From Actinobacteria bacterium UBA2236 (lineage in GTDB: Bacteria; Actinomycetota; Actinomycetes; Nanopelagicales; Nanopelagicaceae): a stretch of 14,356 nt of DNA. Every line of letters starts with the position of its first letter. Within the stretch, counting starts at the first letter, position 1. Of the stretch, positions 1 to 7,856 are shown one piece after another. Location: the NCBI GenBank assembly GCA_002347935.1, contig DDYK01000011.1, positions 27,915-42,270 on the forward strand, written 5' to 3'. The position numbers were made by a program, and so were the translations under genes. The notes beneath the pieces were generated by a model. That model saw only the letters and a program-made list of their open reading frames with translations. It did no database searches and was not told the origin of the DNA.

Positions 1-429
1 GTTCTCTCCTTTGCTGCCACCTTGGGAGTTTGCGCTTTGGTATTTGATCATGTCTTTGGATTTGCTGGAACGGATGCCTCCTTCCCGCTCTTTGCCTTCA
101 TATTCTTAGTAGCCCTTGGTATTGATTACAACATCTTCTTAATGACTCGTGTTCGAGAAGAGTCGCTAAAGATTGGAACTAGGGCAGGAATTATTAAAGG
201 CTTAACTGTCACTGGGGGAGTCATTACCTCAGCTGGAATAGTTCTTGCCGCAACCTTTGGAGTTCTTGGAATCTTGCCGTTGGTCTTCTTGGCAGAACTT
301 GGTTTTGCTGTCGCCTTTGGCGTACTCCTTGACACCATTATCGTTCGCTCACTCTTGGTTCCAGCTTTGGTTCGAGTAATTGGGCCAAAGATCTGGTGGC
401 CATCAAAATTGCAAAACCAAGAAAATTAA
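1..429 (+). CDS. MMPL-family membrane transporter, C-terminal fragment
   Basis: This is the 3' end of a gene that begins before the window. The frame is open from base 1, and the visible product is 142 residues ending at a TAA. It shows the last transmembrane bundle of an RND/MMPL-type protein: hydrophobic helices separated by the segment ALGIDYNIFLMTRVREE, which is characteristic of the MmpL/SSD family, then a Gly/Ala-rich pair of helices and a final helix ending near IWWP. Family members export lipids or hydrophobic compounds across the actinobacterial membrane using the proton gradient. The substrate here cannot be told. The TTG at base 22 is internal and not a start. The next gene follows on the same strand after 11 bases, so the two may be co-transcribed. 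Confidence 0.85.
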   Translation, partial: VLSFAATLGVCALVFDHVFGFAGTDASFPLFAFIFLVALGIDYNIFLMTRVREESLKIGTRAGIIKGLTVTGGVITSAGIVLAATFGVLGILPLVFLAELGFAVAFGVLLDTIIVRSLLVPALVRVIGPKIWWPSKLQNQEN

Positions 430-440
430 ACTATCCCTAA

Positions 441-1454
441 ATGAAAGCAGGAATAATTGGCTATGGATTAGCTGGTCGCTATTTCCATGGCCCTACACTG
501 CTTTCCGCCGGATTTCATGTAACTGCTATCTGTGCGCGATCACTTGAGAAGAAGGCTGCAGCTCAGCAAGATTTTCCAGGCGCAGTAATTGTAAATTCAA
601 TAGATGAGTTGGTTGCAGAAGATTTAGATCTGATTGTCGTTGCCTCACCTAATGAGTTTCACAGCAATCACGCACTTGCTGCAATAGAGGCTGGAATAAA
701 TACTGTTGTAGATAAACCTATGGGACGTGATTACTATGAAACATTGGGTCTTTATGAAGCCGCTGAGCAGAGCGGCGCGCTATTAACCGTATTTTTCAAT
801 CGACTCTGGGACTCTGATTCATTGACTATAAAAAAAATAATAAAGCAAGGAGATATTGGAAATATCTTCCGTTTAGAGTCAAGGTTTGAAAGATTTCGTC
901 CAGAGTTAAATCCATCGGCTTGGCGCGAGAGCACATCGCAGGAGGCAGGCGGGGGCTTACTTCTTGATTTGCAGAGCCACTTAGTTTCAACTGCGCTTGA
1001 TTGGTTTGGTCCAGCAGAGTTGGCATTTTCAAGTGTAAGAAGTGTTCGTGGAGCAAGCGATGATGATGTACTGCTGGTTTTAAAGCACGAGAATGGAGTT
1101 GATTCCTATCTTTCAGCAAGCGCTGTTAGTGGCGAGCCTGGACCAAAGATTCGATTAAATGGCGATAAGGCGAGCTTAGTAATTACCGAACTTGATAAGC
1201 AGGAGGAGATCTTAAGAAAGGGATTTAGGGCAACAGCTGGCCAGTGGATGGATAACGATGAGATTACAAGTAACGCAAAGATTCACAAGGGTAGCGAATC
1301 ATTTTCCTATCGAGGGGAACCCGGCTTTTACCCTGCCTTCTATAACGAGGTGCGGGTTGCTATTGAATTTGGAGGAGAGTTGCCGGTTAGTCGCGAGTTA
1401 TCGCTAAACGTTGCCAGAATTATCGATCAAGCTCGCCAGATTAGTATTAGATAA
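441..1454 (+). CDS. Gfo/Idh/MocA-family NAD(P)-dependent oxidoreductase
   Basis: The product is 337 residues, a normal length for the family. The N-terminal Rossmann fold carries GYGLAG (residues 7-12). The family's E-K-P motif appears as DKP, with the conserved lysine at position 92. The C-terminal alpha/beta domain carries GGGLLLDLQSH, where Asp176 and His180 sit at the usual catalytic/substrate positions. Such enzymes oxidise or reduce sugars, inositols or similar cyclic alcohols. The Phe/His/Gly stretch after the nucleotide loop (GRYFHGP) resembles the YdgJ/YvaA-like subgroup, but the substrate is not predictable. No Shine-Dalgarno precedes the ATG. The gene ends 3 bases from the stop of the convergent epimerase gene, leaving no room for a terminator between them. 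Confidence 0.85.
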   Translation: MKAGIIGYGLAGRYFHGPTLLSAGFHVTAICARSLEKKAAAQQDFPGAVIVNSIDELVAEDLDLIVVASPNEFHSNHALAAIEAGINTVVDKPMGRDYYETLGLYEAAEQSGALLTVFFNRLWDSDSLTIKKIIKQGDIGNIFRLESRFERFRPELNPSAWRESTSQEAGGGLLLDLQSHLVSTALDWFGPAELAFSSVRSVRGASDDDVLLVLKHENGVDSYLSASAVSGEPGPKIRLNGDKASLVITELDKQEEILRKGFRATAGQWMDNDEITSNAKIHKGSESFSYRGEPGFYPAFYNEVRVAIEFGGELPVSRELSLNVARIIDQARQISIR

Positions 1455-1457
1455 GAA

Positions 1458-2348
1458 CTACTCGGCAAGTAAGGCGCTTAGCGCTGGCGCCAAATGAGGA
1501 TAGTCAAAATTAAATCCAGCATCTAATAGCGCAGTTGGTAAAACTTTTTTTGATCCTAGAACCTCGCTTGAAAATCCACCAAGTGCAATTTTGAGTGCAA
1601 AACCTGGAACTGGAATTAGCGCAGGGCGCTTTAGCGCTCTTGCTAGAGCTGAGGTAAATTCTTGATTTGTCGCTGGATTCGGAGCAGTCAGATTTACAGC
1701 ACCACTTAATGGCTTCTCTAAGAGAAAGCAGATCGCTTCTACTAGGTCATGCAAAGTTATCCATGACCACCATTGCTTTCCGCTACCTAATTTTCCACCA
1801 ATACCAAACTTAAATAAGGGAAGCATCTTGCCCAGCGCCCCTCCAGTTGAATCTAGGACCAACCCAGTTCTGATTTTTACAACTCTAGTATCTGTTGCAA
1901 GATCGGCAGCCGCCTCCCATTGTTTGCAAACTGCTGCAAGAAAATCATCTCCTGGTCGATCTGATTCACTTACCGCGCGATTTCCAGTTTCGCCATACCA
2001 ACCTATAGCACTTGCAGAGATGAAGACATCAGGCTTTAGAGTTGAGACAGCGTTTGCAATAGTTGTTGTGCCAAGCAGTCGAGAATTCAGAATTTCTGCG
2101 CGATATTTCTTGGTCCATCTCTTATCGCCGACATTTGCTCCAGCTAGATGAATGATTGCATCAACGCCCTCTAGGGCGGATAGCTCAATATCACCACTTC
2201 TAGGATCCCAAAAAACTTCATCGGGAGAGAGTGGCTTTCTTCTGACAAGTTTTTGAACAGTGTGGCCTTCAGACTTTAAGTGGCCGACAAGGGCAGTACC
2301 AATCAAACCGGAAGCTCCAGTTATGGCAATGCGCTGGGGCAAAGACAC
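1458..2348 (-). CDS. TIGR01777-family NAD(P)-binding epimerase-like protein
   Basis: The product is 296 residues, an extended short-chain dehydrogenase/epimerase fold. It begins with a GASGLIG nucleotide-binding loop (residues 11-17), has the family segment SASAIGWYG in the middle, and ends with a DUF1731-like C-terminal region (VLPTALLDAGFNFDYPHL). The best known relatives are E. coli YfcH and the eukaryotic SDR39U1 proteins; their exact reaction is not established. The start is a GTG that directly abuts the TAA of sucB (TAAGTG, no gap), so translational coupling is likely. From memory, the same order of E2 gene then TIGR01777 gene occurs in Streptomyces and Mycobacterium, where lipB and lipA follow; here lipB is not next to it. 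Confidence 0.88.
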   Translation of the reverse strand: MSLPQRIAITGASGLIGTALVGHLKSEGHTVQKLVRRKPLSPDEVFWDPRSGDIELSALEGVDAIIHLAGANVGDKRWTKKYRAEILNSRLLGTTTIANAVSTLKPDVFISASAIGWYGETGNRAVSESDRPGDDFLAAVCKQWEAAADLATDTRVVKIRTGLVLDSTGGALGKMLPLFKFGIGGKLGSGKQWWSWITLHDLVEAICFLLEKPLSGAVNLTAPNPATNQEFTSALARALKRPALIPVPGFALKIALGGFSSEVLGSKKVLPTALLDAGFNFDYPHLAPALSALLAE

Positions 2349-3737
2349 TTAGAGCCCTAAATCAGATTCGAAACGACCTTCTTCTAACCTATCTTTGAGC
2401 GTAGTGAGGAACCTTGCAGCATCTGCGCCATCAACAATTCGATGATCATAGGAAAGTGCAAGATAGACCATGGAGCGAATTGCAATCGTTTCGCCGCCAT
2501 CGGCACCCTTAACAACCATAGGACGTTTAACTATCGCTCCTAAACCAAGAATTGCCACCTGCGGTTGATTAATAATTGGCGTATCAAACAATGCACCACG
2601 TGAGCCAGTATTTGTGATGGTGAATGTGCCACCACCTAAATCATCTGGCGAGATTTTGTTATCTCTAGTTCTGGAAGCTACATCAACAATTCTTCTTGCG
2701 ATGCCGCCCATATTTAGATCCCCAGCATCACGAATAACTGGAACTAATAGCCCGCGCTCAGTATCAACTGCAATACCTAGGTGTTCGGCCCCATGATAGG
2801 TAATTTGATCGCCTTCTACCGAGGCATTTACAACGGGATGCTGCTTTAGCGCCTCACATACGGCTACTGCAAAAAATGGTAGATAAGTTAATTTAACACC
2901 TTCCCTACCTTCAAAAGTTGCTTTAGCTCGCTCGCGAAGTCGCGCTATTTTGGTGATATCAACTTCAATAACTGTTGTTAGTTGCGCGCTTACAGAGAGG
3001 GATTCAAGCATTCTTGCCGCGATAACTTTTCTAAGTCTTGACATGCTCACTGTCGTGCCACGAAGTGGGGACACAGCAACAGATTGTGTGCGAACTTCAC
3101 TTGGCGCAGAACTAGATTGCGCAATAGGTGCAGGAGATACTTGAGCTGGGCGAGAAACTGCGGCCATGACATCTTCTTTGCGGATTCTTCCCCCAACTCC
3201 AGTCCCAGTTACTCGAGAGAGATCGACGCCATTTTCGCTCGCAAGTTTTCTAACAATTGGAGTTACATAGGAGTCATCAAGCACAGATGCAGCTGCAGGC
3301 TTTGGTAGTAGCGGCGGCGGAGTCTTTGGTGGCGCTGGAACTGCGGTAACCGCTGCAACCACTGGAGCAACTGAAGCCTGCGCAACCGGTGCTTGAACAA
3401 CGGGTGCTTGAACAACGGGTGCTGGCGTTGGAGCAGGAGCTGGGGTGGGAGCAGATACTGGAGCTGGGGTCTGTGCAGCCGGGGTACTTGGCGATGCCGC
3501 CCCGTCTCCAATAAGTGCAAGTTCGGTTCCAACAGCAACGACGCTATCTACGGGAATTAAAATTTTCTCTAGCTTTCCTGCGGCAGGCGATGGAATTTCA
3601 GTATCAACTTTATCGGTTGAAACCTCTAGCAAAGGTTCATCAAGTGCAACTTGATCGCCTTCTGCTTTTAGCCAACGAGTTACTGTTCCTTCGGTAACGC
3701 TCTCACCGAGAGCAGGCATCTTTACTGAAAATGACAT
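2349..3737 (-). CDS. sucB: Dihydrolipoamide acyltransferase (2-oxoacid dehydrogenase E2), actinobacterial SucB/DlaT type
   Basis: The product is 462 residues and transfers acyl groups from lipoyl-lysine to CoA. Domains in order: one lipoyl domain (about 1-78) with the lipoylated Lys43 in STDKVDTEIPSPAAG; a long Pro/Ala/Val-rich flexible linker (about 80-150); an E3-binding peripheral domain (about 156-194, VTPIVRKLASENGVDLSRV); and a catalytic domain ending with DHRIVDG, which holds the active-site His432 and Asp436. Many actinobacterial homologues carry two or three lipoyl domains; only one is seen here. Genes of this subfamily are often named 2-oxoglutarate dehydrogenase E2 (TIGR02927 type). 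In actinobacteria such as Mycobacterium, however, the protein serves as the pyruvate dehydrogenase E2, so the name does not fix the substrate. lpdA (E3) lies 80 bases upstream on the same strand. Confidence 0.93.
   Translation of the reverse strand: MSFSVKMPALGESVTEGTVTRWLKAEGDQVALDEPLLEVSTDKVDTEIPSPAAGKLEKILIPVDSVVAVGTELALIGDGAASPSTPAAQTPAPVSAPTPAPAPTPAPVVQAPVVQAPVAQASVAPVVAAVTAVPAPPKTPPPLLPKPAAASVLDDSYVTPIVRKLASENGVDLSRVTGTGVGGRIRKEDVMAAVSRPAQVSPAPIAQSSSAPSEVRTQSVAVSPLRGTTVSMSRLRKVIAARMLESLSVSAQLTTVIEVDITKIARLRERAKATFEGREGVKLTYLPFFAVAVCEALKQHPVVNASVEGDQITYHGAEHLGIAVDTERGLLVPVIRDAGDLNMGGIARRIVDVASRTRDNKISPDDLGGGTFTITNTGSRGALFDTPIINQPQVAILGLGAIVKRPMVVKGADGGETIAIRSMVYLALSYDHRIVDGADAARFLTTLKDRLEEGRFESDLGL
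3376..3420. repeat. 15-bp tandem repeat in the sucB linker
   Basis: Two exact copies of gcttgaacaacgggt lie at 3391-3405 and 3406-3420, preceded by a diverged copy (gcctgcgcaaccggt) at 3376-3390. In the E2 frame they encode the repeated pentapeptide APVVQ / APVAQ. The period is a multiple of three, so copy-number change would lengthen or shorten the flexible linker without a frameshift. Confidence 0.85.
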
Positions 3738-3769
3738 TTCTCTAAACGCCCCTTCGTTCGTATCTACTT

Positions 3770-3798
3770 ATTCTAACTAGCAACCCATCTGATGATAA
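3770..3798 (-). promoter_or_regulatory. Candidate promoter for sucB
   Basis: On the minus strand TTATCA (3798-3793), a 17-base spacer and TAGAAT (3775-3770) form a sigma-70-like pair in the 80-base gap between lpdA and sucB. A transcript starting near 3763 would have a leader of about 25 bases and only a weak AGAG before the ATG. This is a pattern match only; sucB could also be read through from lpdA. Confidence 0.4.
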
Positions 3799-3817
3799 AA
3801 AGCCTAACCAAGAATTT

Positions 3818-5185
3818 CTAGCCATGAGCGTGCAGCGGCTTTCCAGCAAGGGCCATATGAGCCTCTCCCATCGATTCAGAGAGGGTTGGATGAGCATGGA
3901 GGTGTTGAGCTACATCATCTGCATCAGCCTGCCAATTAAATATTAATTGCGCCTCAGCAAGGAGTTCACCAACTCTTGCCCCCACCATATGAATGCCGAT
4001 AACTCTTCCAGAACCATCTGCAACTAATTTGATGGCTCCCGCAGTTTTAAGAATCTGGGCTTTGCCATTTCCAGCTAAATCATAATTAAGCTCTTTAACA
4101 TCAATGCCGCGTTTTTTTGCCTCAGCAGTTGTTAGTCCAACAGATGCAACTTCAGGCTCGGAGTAAGTAACTCTTGGAACGCCATCATAATCAATCGGTC
4201 TGGGATTAAGGCCTGCGATCTCTTCAGCAACCATTATTCCTTCAGCAAATCCAACGTGAGCCAATTGAAGAGTTGGAATCAAATCTCCAACTGCCCAAAC
4301 GCCCTTGATGTTGGTGCGACATTTATTGTCAACTAATACATAGCCACGATCCATCTTGACTCCGACATCTTCATAGCCAAGCCCAGATGATGTGGGACCT
4401 CGCCCAACTGCAACTAGCAAAAGATCCGCTGCAAAACTCTTTCCATCTTCAAGCAGAACCTCAATTCCAGATGCGTTCTTACTTACGCTTTTGAATTTGA
4501 CGCCCAATTCAAAGTTAATTCCACGCTTTCTAAAGGCGCGCTCTAGAGCCTTACTAGATGACTCATCCTCGAGTGCAACTAGGTGGGGCAGGGCCTCAAT
4601 GATTCGCACCTCAGCGCCAAATGATTTCCAGACCGAGGCAAATTCACAACCAATAACTCCGCCGCCTAGAACTATTACAGACTTTGGAACATATCCCATA
4701 TGAATTGCTTGATCACTTGTAATAATCTGTTTTCCATCGATTTCAAGACCTGGAAGAGTTCTTGCATAAGACCCTGTCGCTAAAACAATGTTATTGCCAC
4801 TGTAACTCTCGGTGCCTACTTTGACTGTAGTTGCTGATACGAGCTTTCCTTCACCTTCAACATAGGTGATATTTCTAGATTTAACTAACCCTTGCAGTCC
4901 TTTATGCAGCTTTGAAATCACACCATCTTTATAGGCATTTACCGCCACCATATCCATTGAGTGAAATTCAGCTTTTACGCCAAACTCAGCTGAGTGCCTT
5001 GCTCCATCAGCAATCTCACCGGCATGAAGTAGGGCTTTAGTAGGAATACATCCTCGATGTAGACAGGTTCCGCCAAGCTTTTCTTTCTCGATGAGAGCAA
5101 CTTTTAATCCCAATTGGGCGGCGCGAAGCGCACAGGCATAGCCACCACTTCCGCCACCAAGAACTACTAGATCAAAGTCAGCCAC
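3818..5185 (-). CDS. lpdA: Dihydrolipoamide dehydrogenase (E3)
   Basis: The product is 455 residues, close to the usual length. It reoxidises dihydrolipoamide with NAD+ and FAD, for the 2-oxoacid dehydrogenase complexes and for the glycine cleavage system. Visible features are the FAD-binding GGGSGGY (10-16), the redox-active disulfide Cys41/Cys46 in GGTCLHRGCIPTKA, the second nucleotide-binding loop VLGGGVIGCEF, the FAD contact AVGDLIP, and the C-terminal catalytic His432/Glu437 in HPTLSE. The start is a GTG with a good Shine-Dalgarno (AGAGAGG) about six bases upstream; an overlapping ATG one base before it is out of frame. It lies 47 bases after pepA and 80 bases before sucB on the same strand, so the three genes are probably expressed together at least in part. 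Confidence 0.95.
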   Translation of the reverse strand: MADFDLVVLGGGSGGYACALRAAQLGLKVALIEKEKLGGTCLHRGCIPTKALLHAGEIADGARHSAEFGVKAEFHSMDMVAVNAYKDGVISKLHKGLQGLVKSRNITYVEGEGKLVSATTVKVGTESYSGNNIVLATGSYARTLPGLEIDGKQIITSDQAIHMGYVPKSVIVLGGGVIGCEFASVWKSFGAEVRIIEALPHLVALEDESSSKALERAFRKRGINFELGVKFKSVSKNASGIEVLLEDGKSFAADLLLVAVGRGPTSSGLGYEDVGVKMDRGYVLVDNKCRTNIKGVWAVGDLIPTLQLAHVGFAEGIMVAEEIAGLNPRPIDYDGVPRVTYSEPEVASVGLTTAEAKKRGIDVKELNYDLAGNGKAQILKTAGAIKLVADGSGRVIGIHMVGARVGELLAEAQLIFNWQADADDVAQHLHAHPTLSESMGEAHMALAGKPLHAHG

Positions 5186-5232
5186 ATCAAACCTCTCTAT
5201 ATTTCTTTTTCAATGGTCCTATCTTGCCAGCA

Positions 5233-6738
5233 TTACTTGGCAGCTGATGACTCAGCAAGGGCGATTAAAGTGCGAAGTGCGACACCTGTTCCACCAACTG
5301 GGGTATAGCCATGAGCTTTTGCCTCGTTATAGGCCGGACCTGCGATATCAAGATGGAGCCAAGGAAGCTCTGGATCGACAAACTCTTTGAGAAATAGCCC
5401 AGCAACTAACATTCCGCCCATTCGATCACCGATATTTGCCATATCAGCAACAGGAGAATCAAGAGATGCTCTTAGCTCTTCAGGCAGGGGCATCGGCCAG
5501 AAGGCTTCTCCAGAAATTTCTGCAAGATTTAAGAACTGTTCTCTAAAACTTTCATTATTGGTCATTACCGCACTTGTTCTTGTGCCGAGCGCAACGACTT
5601 GAGCGCCGGTAAGAGTTGCGACATCAACCATGCCATCAAGGCCGCCAGCCTTCTTTCCCACCTCTGCGGCGCGAACCATGGCATCAGCTAGAACAAGTCG
5701 CCCCTCTGCATCTGGATTTAGTACTTCAACAGTTTTACCGCCATAAATTGTGATGATGTCACTTGGCCTAGTTGCTTTATCGCTAACCATATTCTCTGCA
5801 AGAGCGGCCCAAGCATCAACATTTATTGGAAGCTTTAGCTCAGCAATTGCCAAGACGGCGGCGCAGACCGCTGCTGCTCCGCTCATATCAGATTTCATGG
5901 CCTCCATGCCTTGCGCAGGTTTTAGAGCAAGGCCTCCAGTGTCAAAGGTGATTCCCTTTCCTATAAATGCATAGCGCTTCTTGGCACCTTTACCGCTATA
6001 GGAAAGGCGAAGTAGACGCGGAGGATTTGCAGAGCCTTGTCCTACGCCAATGATTCCGCCATAGCCACCTTTAATTAGTTGCGTCTCATTTAGTATTTCG
6101 ACTTTAACGCCTAGAGATGAAGAAAGTTTTTTGAATCTGAGCGAAAAGGATTCTGGAGTTAAGTGACTTGGCGGTGTATTAATCAAGTCTCTAGTTAAAT
6201 GCGTGTATTTGGCAATTATCTCTGCCCGTTTTAATCCTTGAAGATAACTCTTATCCTTGGCTTTCTTAGAATAAATCGTAATCTTTCTTAGCGCTGGCTT
6301 TCTATCAGCCTTTGAATTTCCTCTAAATTCATCAAAGGTATAAGCACCAAGCAGCGCTCCCTCAGCTATTGCTTGAAAATCTTCTCTAGAGCTTTGAGGA
6401 AGAGCAAAGGTTGCTGAGGTAGTACCCGCAAGAGATCTGGCAGCAGCTCCAGCGGCTCTTCTAAGCACTTCATGGGCAATTGAGCCATCAGCCTTAGGAG
6501 TTAGCGCTGTTAAAAGAATTAACTTACTGGCACTTCCCGGAAGCTTAATTACCTCATCGCTTGACCCACTTGCCCCAAGATCAGCAAGGGCTTGAAGCAG
6601 TGGCCCCTGATCTACTCGAAGCTCACCACTTAATATAGAAAACTTTTTACTCTTCTTATCTAGAGCAAAGCCCAGAACCAGGACTTCATCTATTACAGAA
6701 TTATCACTAGCGTTAATAGTGGGCAATGTTGTAGCCAT
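5233..6738 (-). CDS. pepA: Leucyl aminopeptidase (M17 cytosol aminopeptidase)
   Basis: The product is 501 residues, the expected length for a two-domain M17 enzyme that removes N-terminal residues from peptides in the cytoplasm using two divalent metal ions. The C-terminal catalytic domain shows the metal ligands Lys261 and Asp266 in GKGITFDTGG, Asp284 in SDMSGAA, and Asp343 and Glu345 in NPDAEGRL, with the catalytic Lys273 and Arg347. The family signature is usually NTDAEGRL; here Thr is replaced by Pro, but the metal ligands are intact. The ATG lies 17 bases from the divergent gcvT start, has no Shine-Dalgarno, and is preceded by TAACCT six bases upstream, which suggests a leaderless mRNA. 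It appears to be the first gene of a pepA-lpdA-sucB-epimerase series, an order like that in other actinobacteria. Confidence 0.94.
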   Translation of the reverse strand: MATTLPTINASDNSVIDEVLVLGFALDKKSKKFSILSGELRVDQGPLLQALADLGASGSSDEVIKLPGSASKLILLTALTPKADGSIAHEVLRRAAGAAARSLAGTTSATFALPQSSREDFQAIAEGALLGAYTFDEFRGNSKADRKPALRKITIYSKKAKDKSYLQGLKRAEIIAKYTHLTRDLINTPPSHLTPESFSLRFKKLSSSLGVKVEILNETQLIKGGYGGIIGVGQGSANPPRLLRLSYSGKGAKKRYAFIGKGITFDTGGLALKPAQGMEAMKSDMSGAAAVCAAVLAIAELKLPINVDAWAALAENMVSDKATRPSDIITIYGGKTVEVLNPDAEGRLVLADAMVRAAEVGKKAGGLDGMVDVATLTGAQVVALGTRTSAVMTNNESFREQFLNLAEISGEAFWPMPLPEELRASLDSPVADMANIGDRMGGMLVAGLFLKEFVDPELPWLHLDIAGPAYNEAKAHGYTPVGGTGVALRTLIALAESSAAK

Positions 6739-6755
6739 TGGACTAGGTTATTGGA
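6739..6755. promoter_or_regulatory. Overlapping divergent -10 elements for pepA and gcvT
   Basis: The 17-base gap contains ctaggtta. On the plus strand TAGGTT (6744-6749) lies exactly six bases before the gcvT GTG. On the minus strand TAACCT (6750-6745) lies exactly six bases before the pepA ATG. Both match TANNNT, so one near-palindromic octamer could be the -10 box for two leaderless transcripts running in opposite directions. The -35 regions would lie inside the opposite gene and are not convincing by eye. Confidence 0.5.
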
Positions 6756-7856
6756 GTGAGCAAATATTCGCCATTACACCAGTTCCATCTTGATTCTGGA
6801 GCCAAAATCGCAGATTTCGGGGGATGGCAGATGCCGATTGAATACCCAGCAGCAAATGGTGGTGGGGTAATAAATGAGCATAACGCGGTTAGAAATAGCG
6901 TTGGCCTCTTTGATGTCTCCCATCTGGGTAAGGCCTCAGTAAAGGGCGAAGGTGCGCTGGATTACTTGAACTCAATATTTACCAACGATTTAAGGAAGAT
7001 CTCAGATGGTCAAGCTCAATACACCCTTATCTGCCAAGGCGATAGCGGTGGAGTAATTGATGATCTAATAATCTATCGCTACTCAAGTACCTACTTTCTC
7101 CTTATTCCAAATGCGGCTAATTGCCAAGAAGTTTTAGCTCAGATAAGTAGAGATGCTCCAAGTAGCCTTGAAATTCAAAATCTACATGAAAGCTATGCCC
7201 TATTTGCTCTTCAAGGGATTAACTCCCTTGCTGTCTTAAATGATCTTGGAATAGATGTAAATCTTGAATATATGTCCTTTATGGAAAGTGAGTTGGACTC
7301 AGAGGCGCTAATTATCTGTCGAACTGGATATACCGGAGAGCATGGCTACGAAATTCTTACTCCATGGGAAGGTGCAAGAAAGATCTGGGATTTACTTCTA
7401 GAGAAAGTAAAGAAATATTCTGGGCTCCCTGCAGGTCTTGGCGCTCGCGACACTTTAAGAACTGAGATGGGTTATGCCCTCCATGGCCATGAACTCTCAC
7501 TTGAAATATCCCCAGTGGAGGCAAGTGCTTCTTGGGCAGTGGCATTTGATAAAGAGTTCTGGGGAAAGAGCGCTGTTGAAAAGCAAAAGCTTGAGAAGAG
7601 TCATAGAAGACTGGCAGCAATTTTAATTAGCGACCGCGGAATTCCTAGAGCTGGTATGGATATTAAAGACCCGAGCGGAAAGAAAGTTGGCTATGTAACA
7701 AGTGGCACATTCTCGCCATCTCTAAAAAGCGGAATTGCTCTAGGTCTTTTTAACGAGCAAGTTCCACTTGGTAGCGAGGTTTTTATTGATATCCGAGGTC
7801 GTATCAGCAAAGGGGTAATTAAGCGTTTACCTTTTCTCCCCTCAAAGGTGAAGTAA
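6756..7856 (+). CDS. gcvT: Glycine cleavage system T-protein (aminomethyltransferase)
   Basis: The product is 366 residues, a typical length. It releases ammonia from the aminomethyl-lipoyl group on H-protein and passes the methylene group to tetrahydrofolate. The N-terminal segment HLDSGAKIADFGGWQMPIEY is the classic T-protein opening. GGVIDDLIIYR carries the catalytic Asp102, RTGYTGEHGYEI is the conserved folate-domain motif, and GLGARDTLRTEMGYALHGHE follows as in family members. The start is a GTG placed so that SKYSPLH is N-terminal; TAGGTT six bases upstream fits a leaderless start. gcvH and gcvP are not in the window, while LpdA, the shared L-protein, is close by on the other strand. 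Its 3' end overlaps the end of the convergent ECF S-component gene by 38 bases. Confidence 0.94.
   Translation: MSKYSPLHQFHLDSGAKIADFGGWQMPIEYPAANGGGVINEHNAVRNSVGLFDVSHLGKASVKGEGALDYLNSIFTNDLRKISDGQAQYTLICQGDSGGVIDDLIIYRYSSTYFLLIPNAANCQEVLAQISRDAPSSLEIQNLHESYALFALQGINSLAVLNDLGIDVNLEYMSFMESELDSEALIICRTGYTGEHGYEILTPWEGARKIWDLLLEKVKKYSGLPAGLGARDTLRTEMGYALHGHELSLEISPVEASASWAVAFDKEFWGKSAVEKQKLEKSHRRLAAILISDRGIPRAGMDIKDPSGKKVGYVTSGTFSPSLKSGIALGLFNEQVPLGSEVFIDIRGRISKGVIKRLPFLPSKVK

Noticed and set aside
3263..3538. Open frame of 91 codons on the minus strand across the sucB linker, rich in Leu/Gln/Arg
   Set aside because: It is the out-of-frame reading of the Pro/Ala-rich repeats of sucB, with low-complexity composition and no family resemblance.
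5217..5240. Small inverted repeat TGCCA/TGGCA around the pepA stop as a terminator
   Set aside because: Only five pairs with no U-run after it, and the downstream gene is probably co-transcribed.
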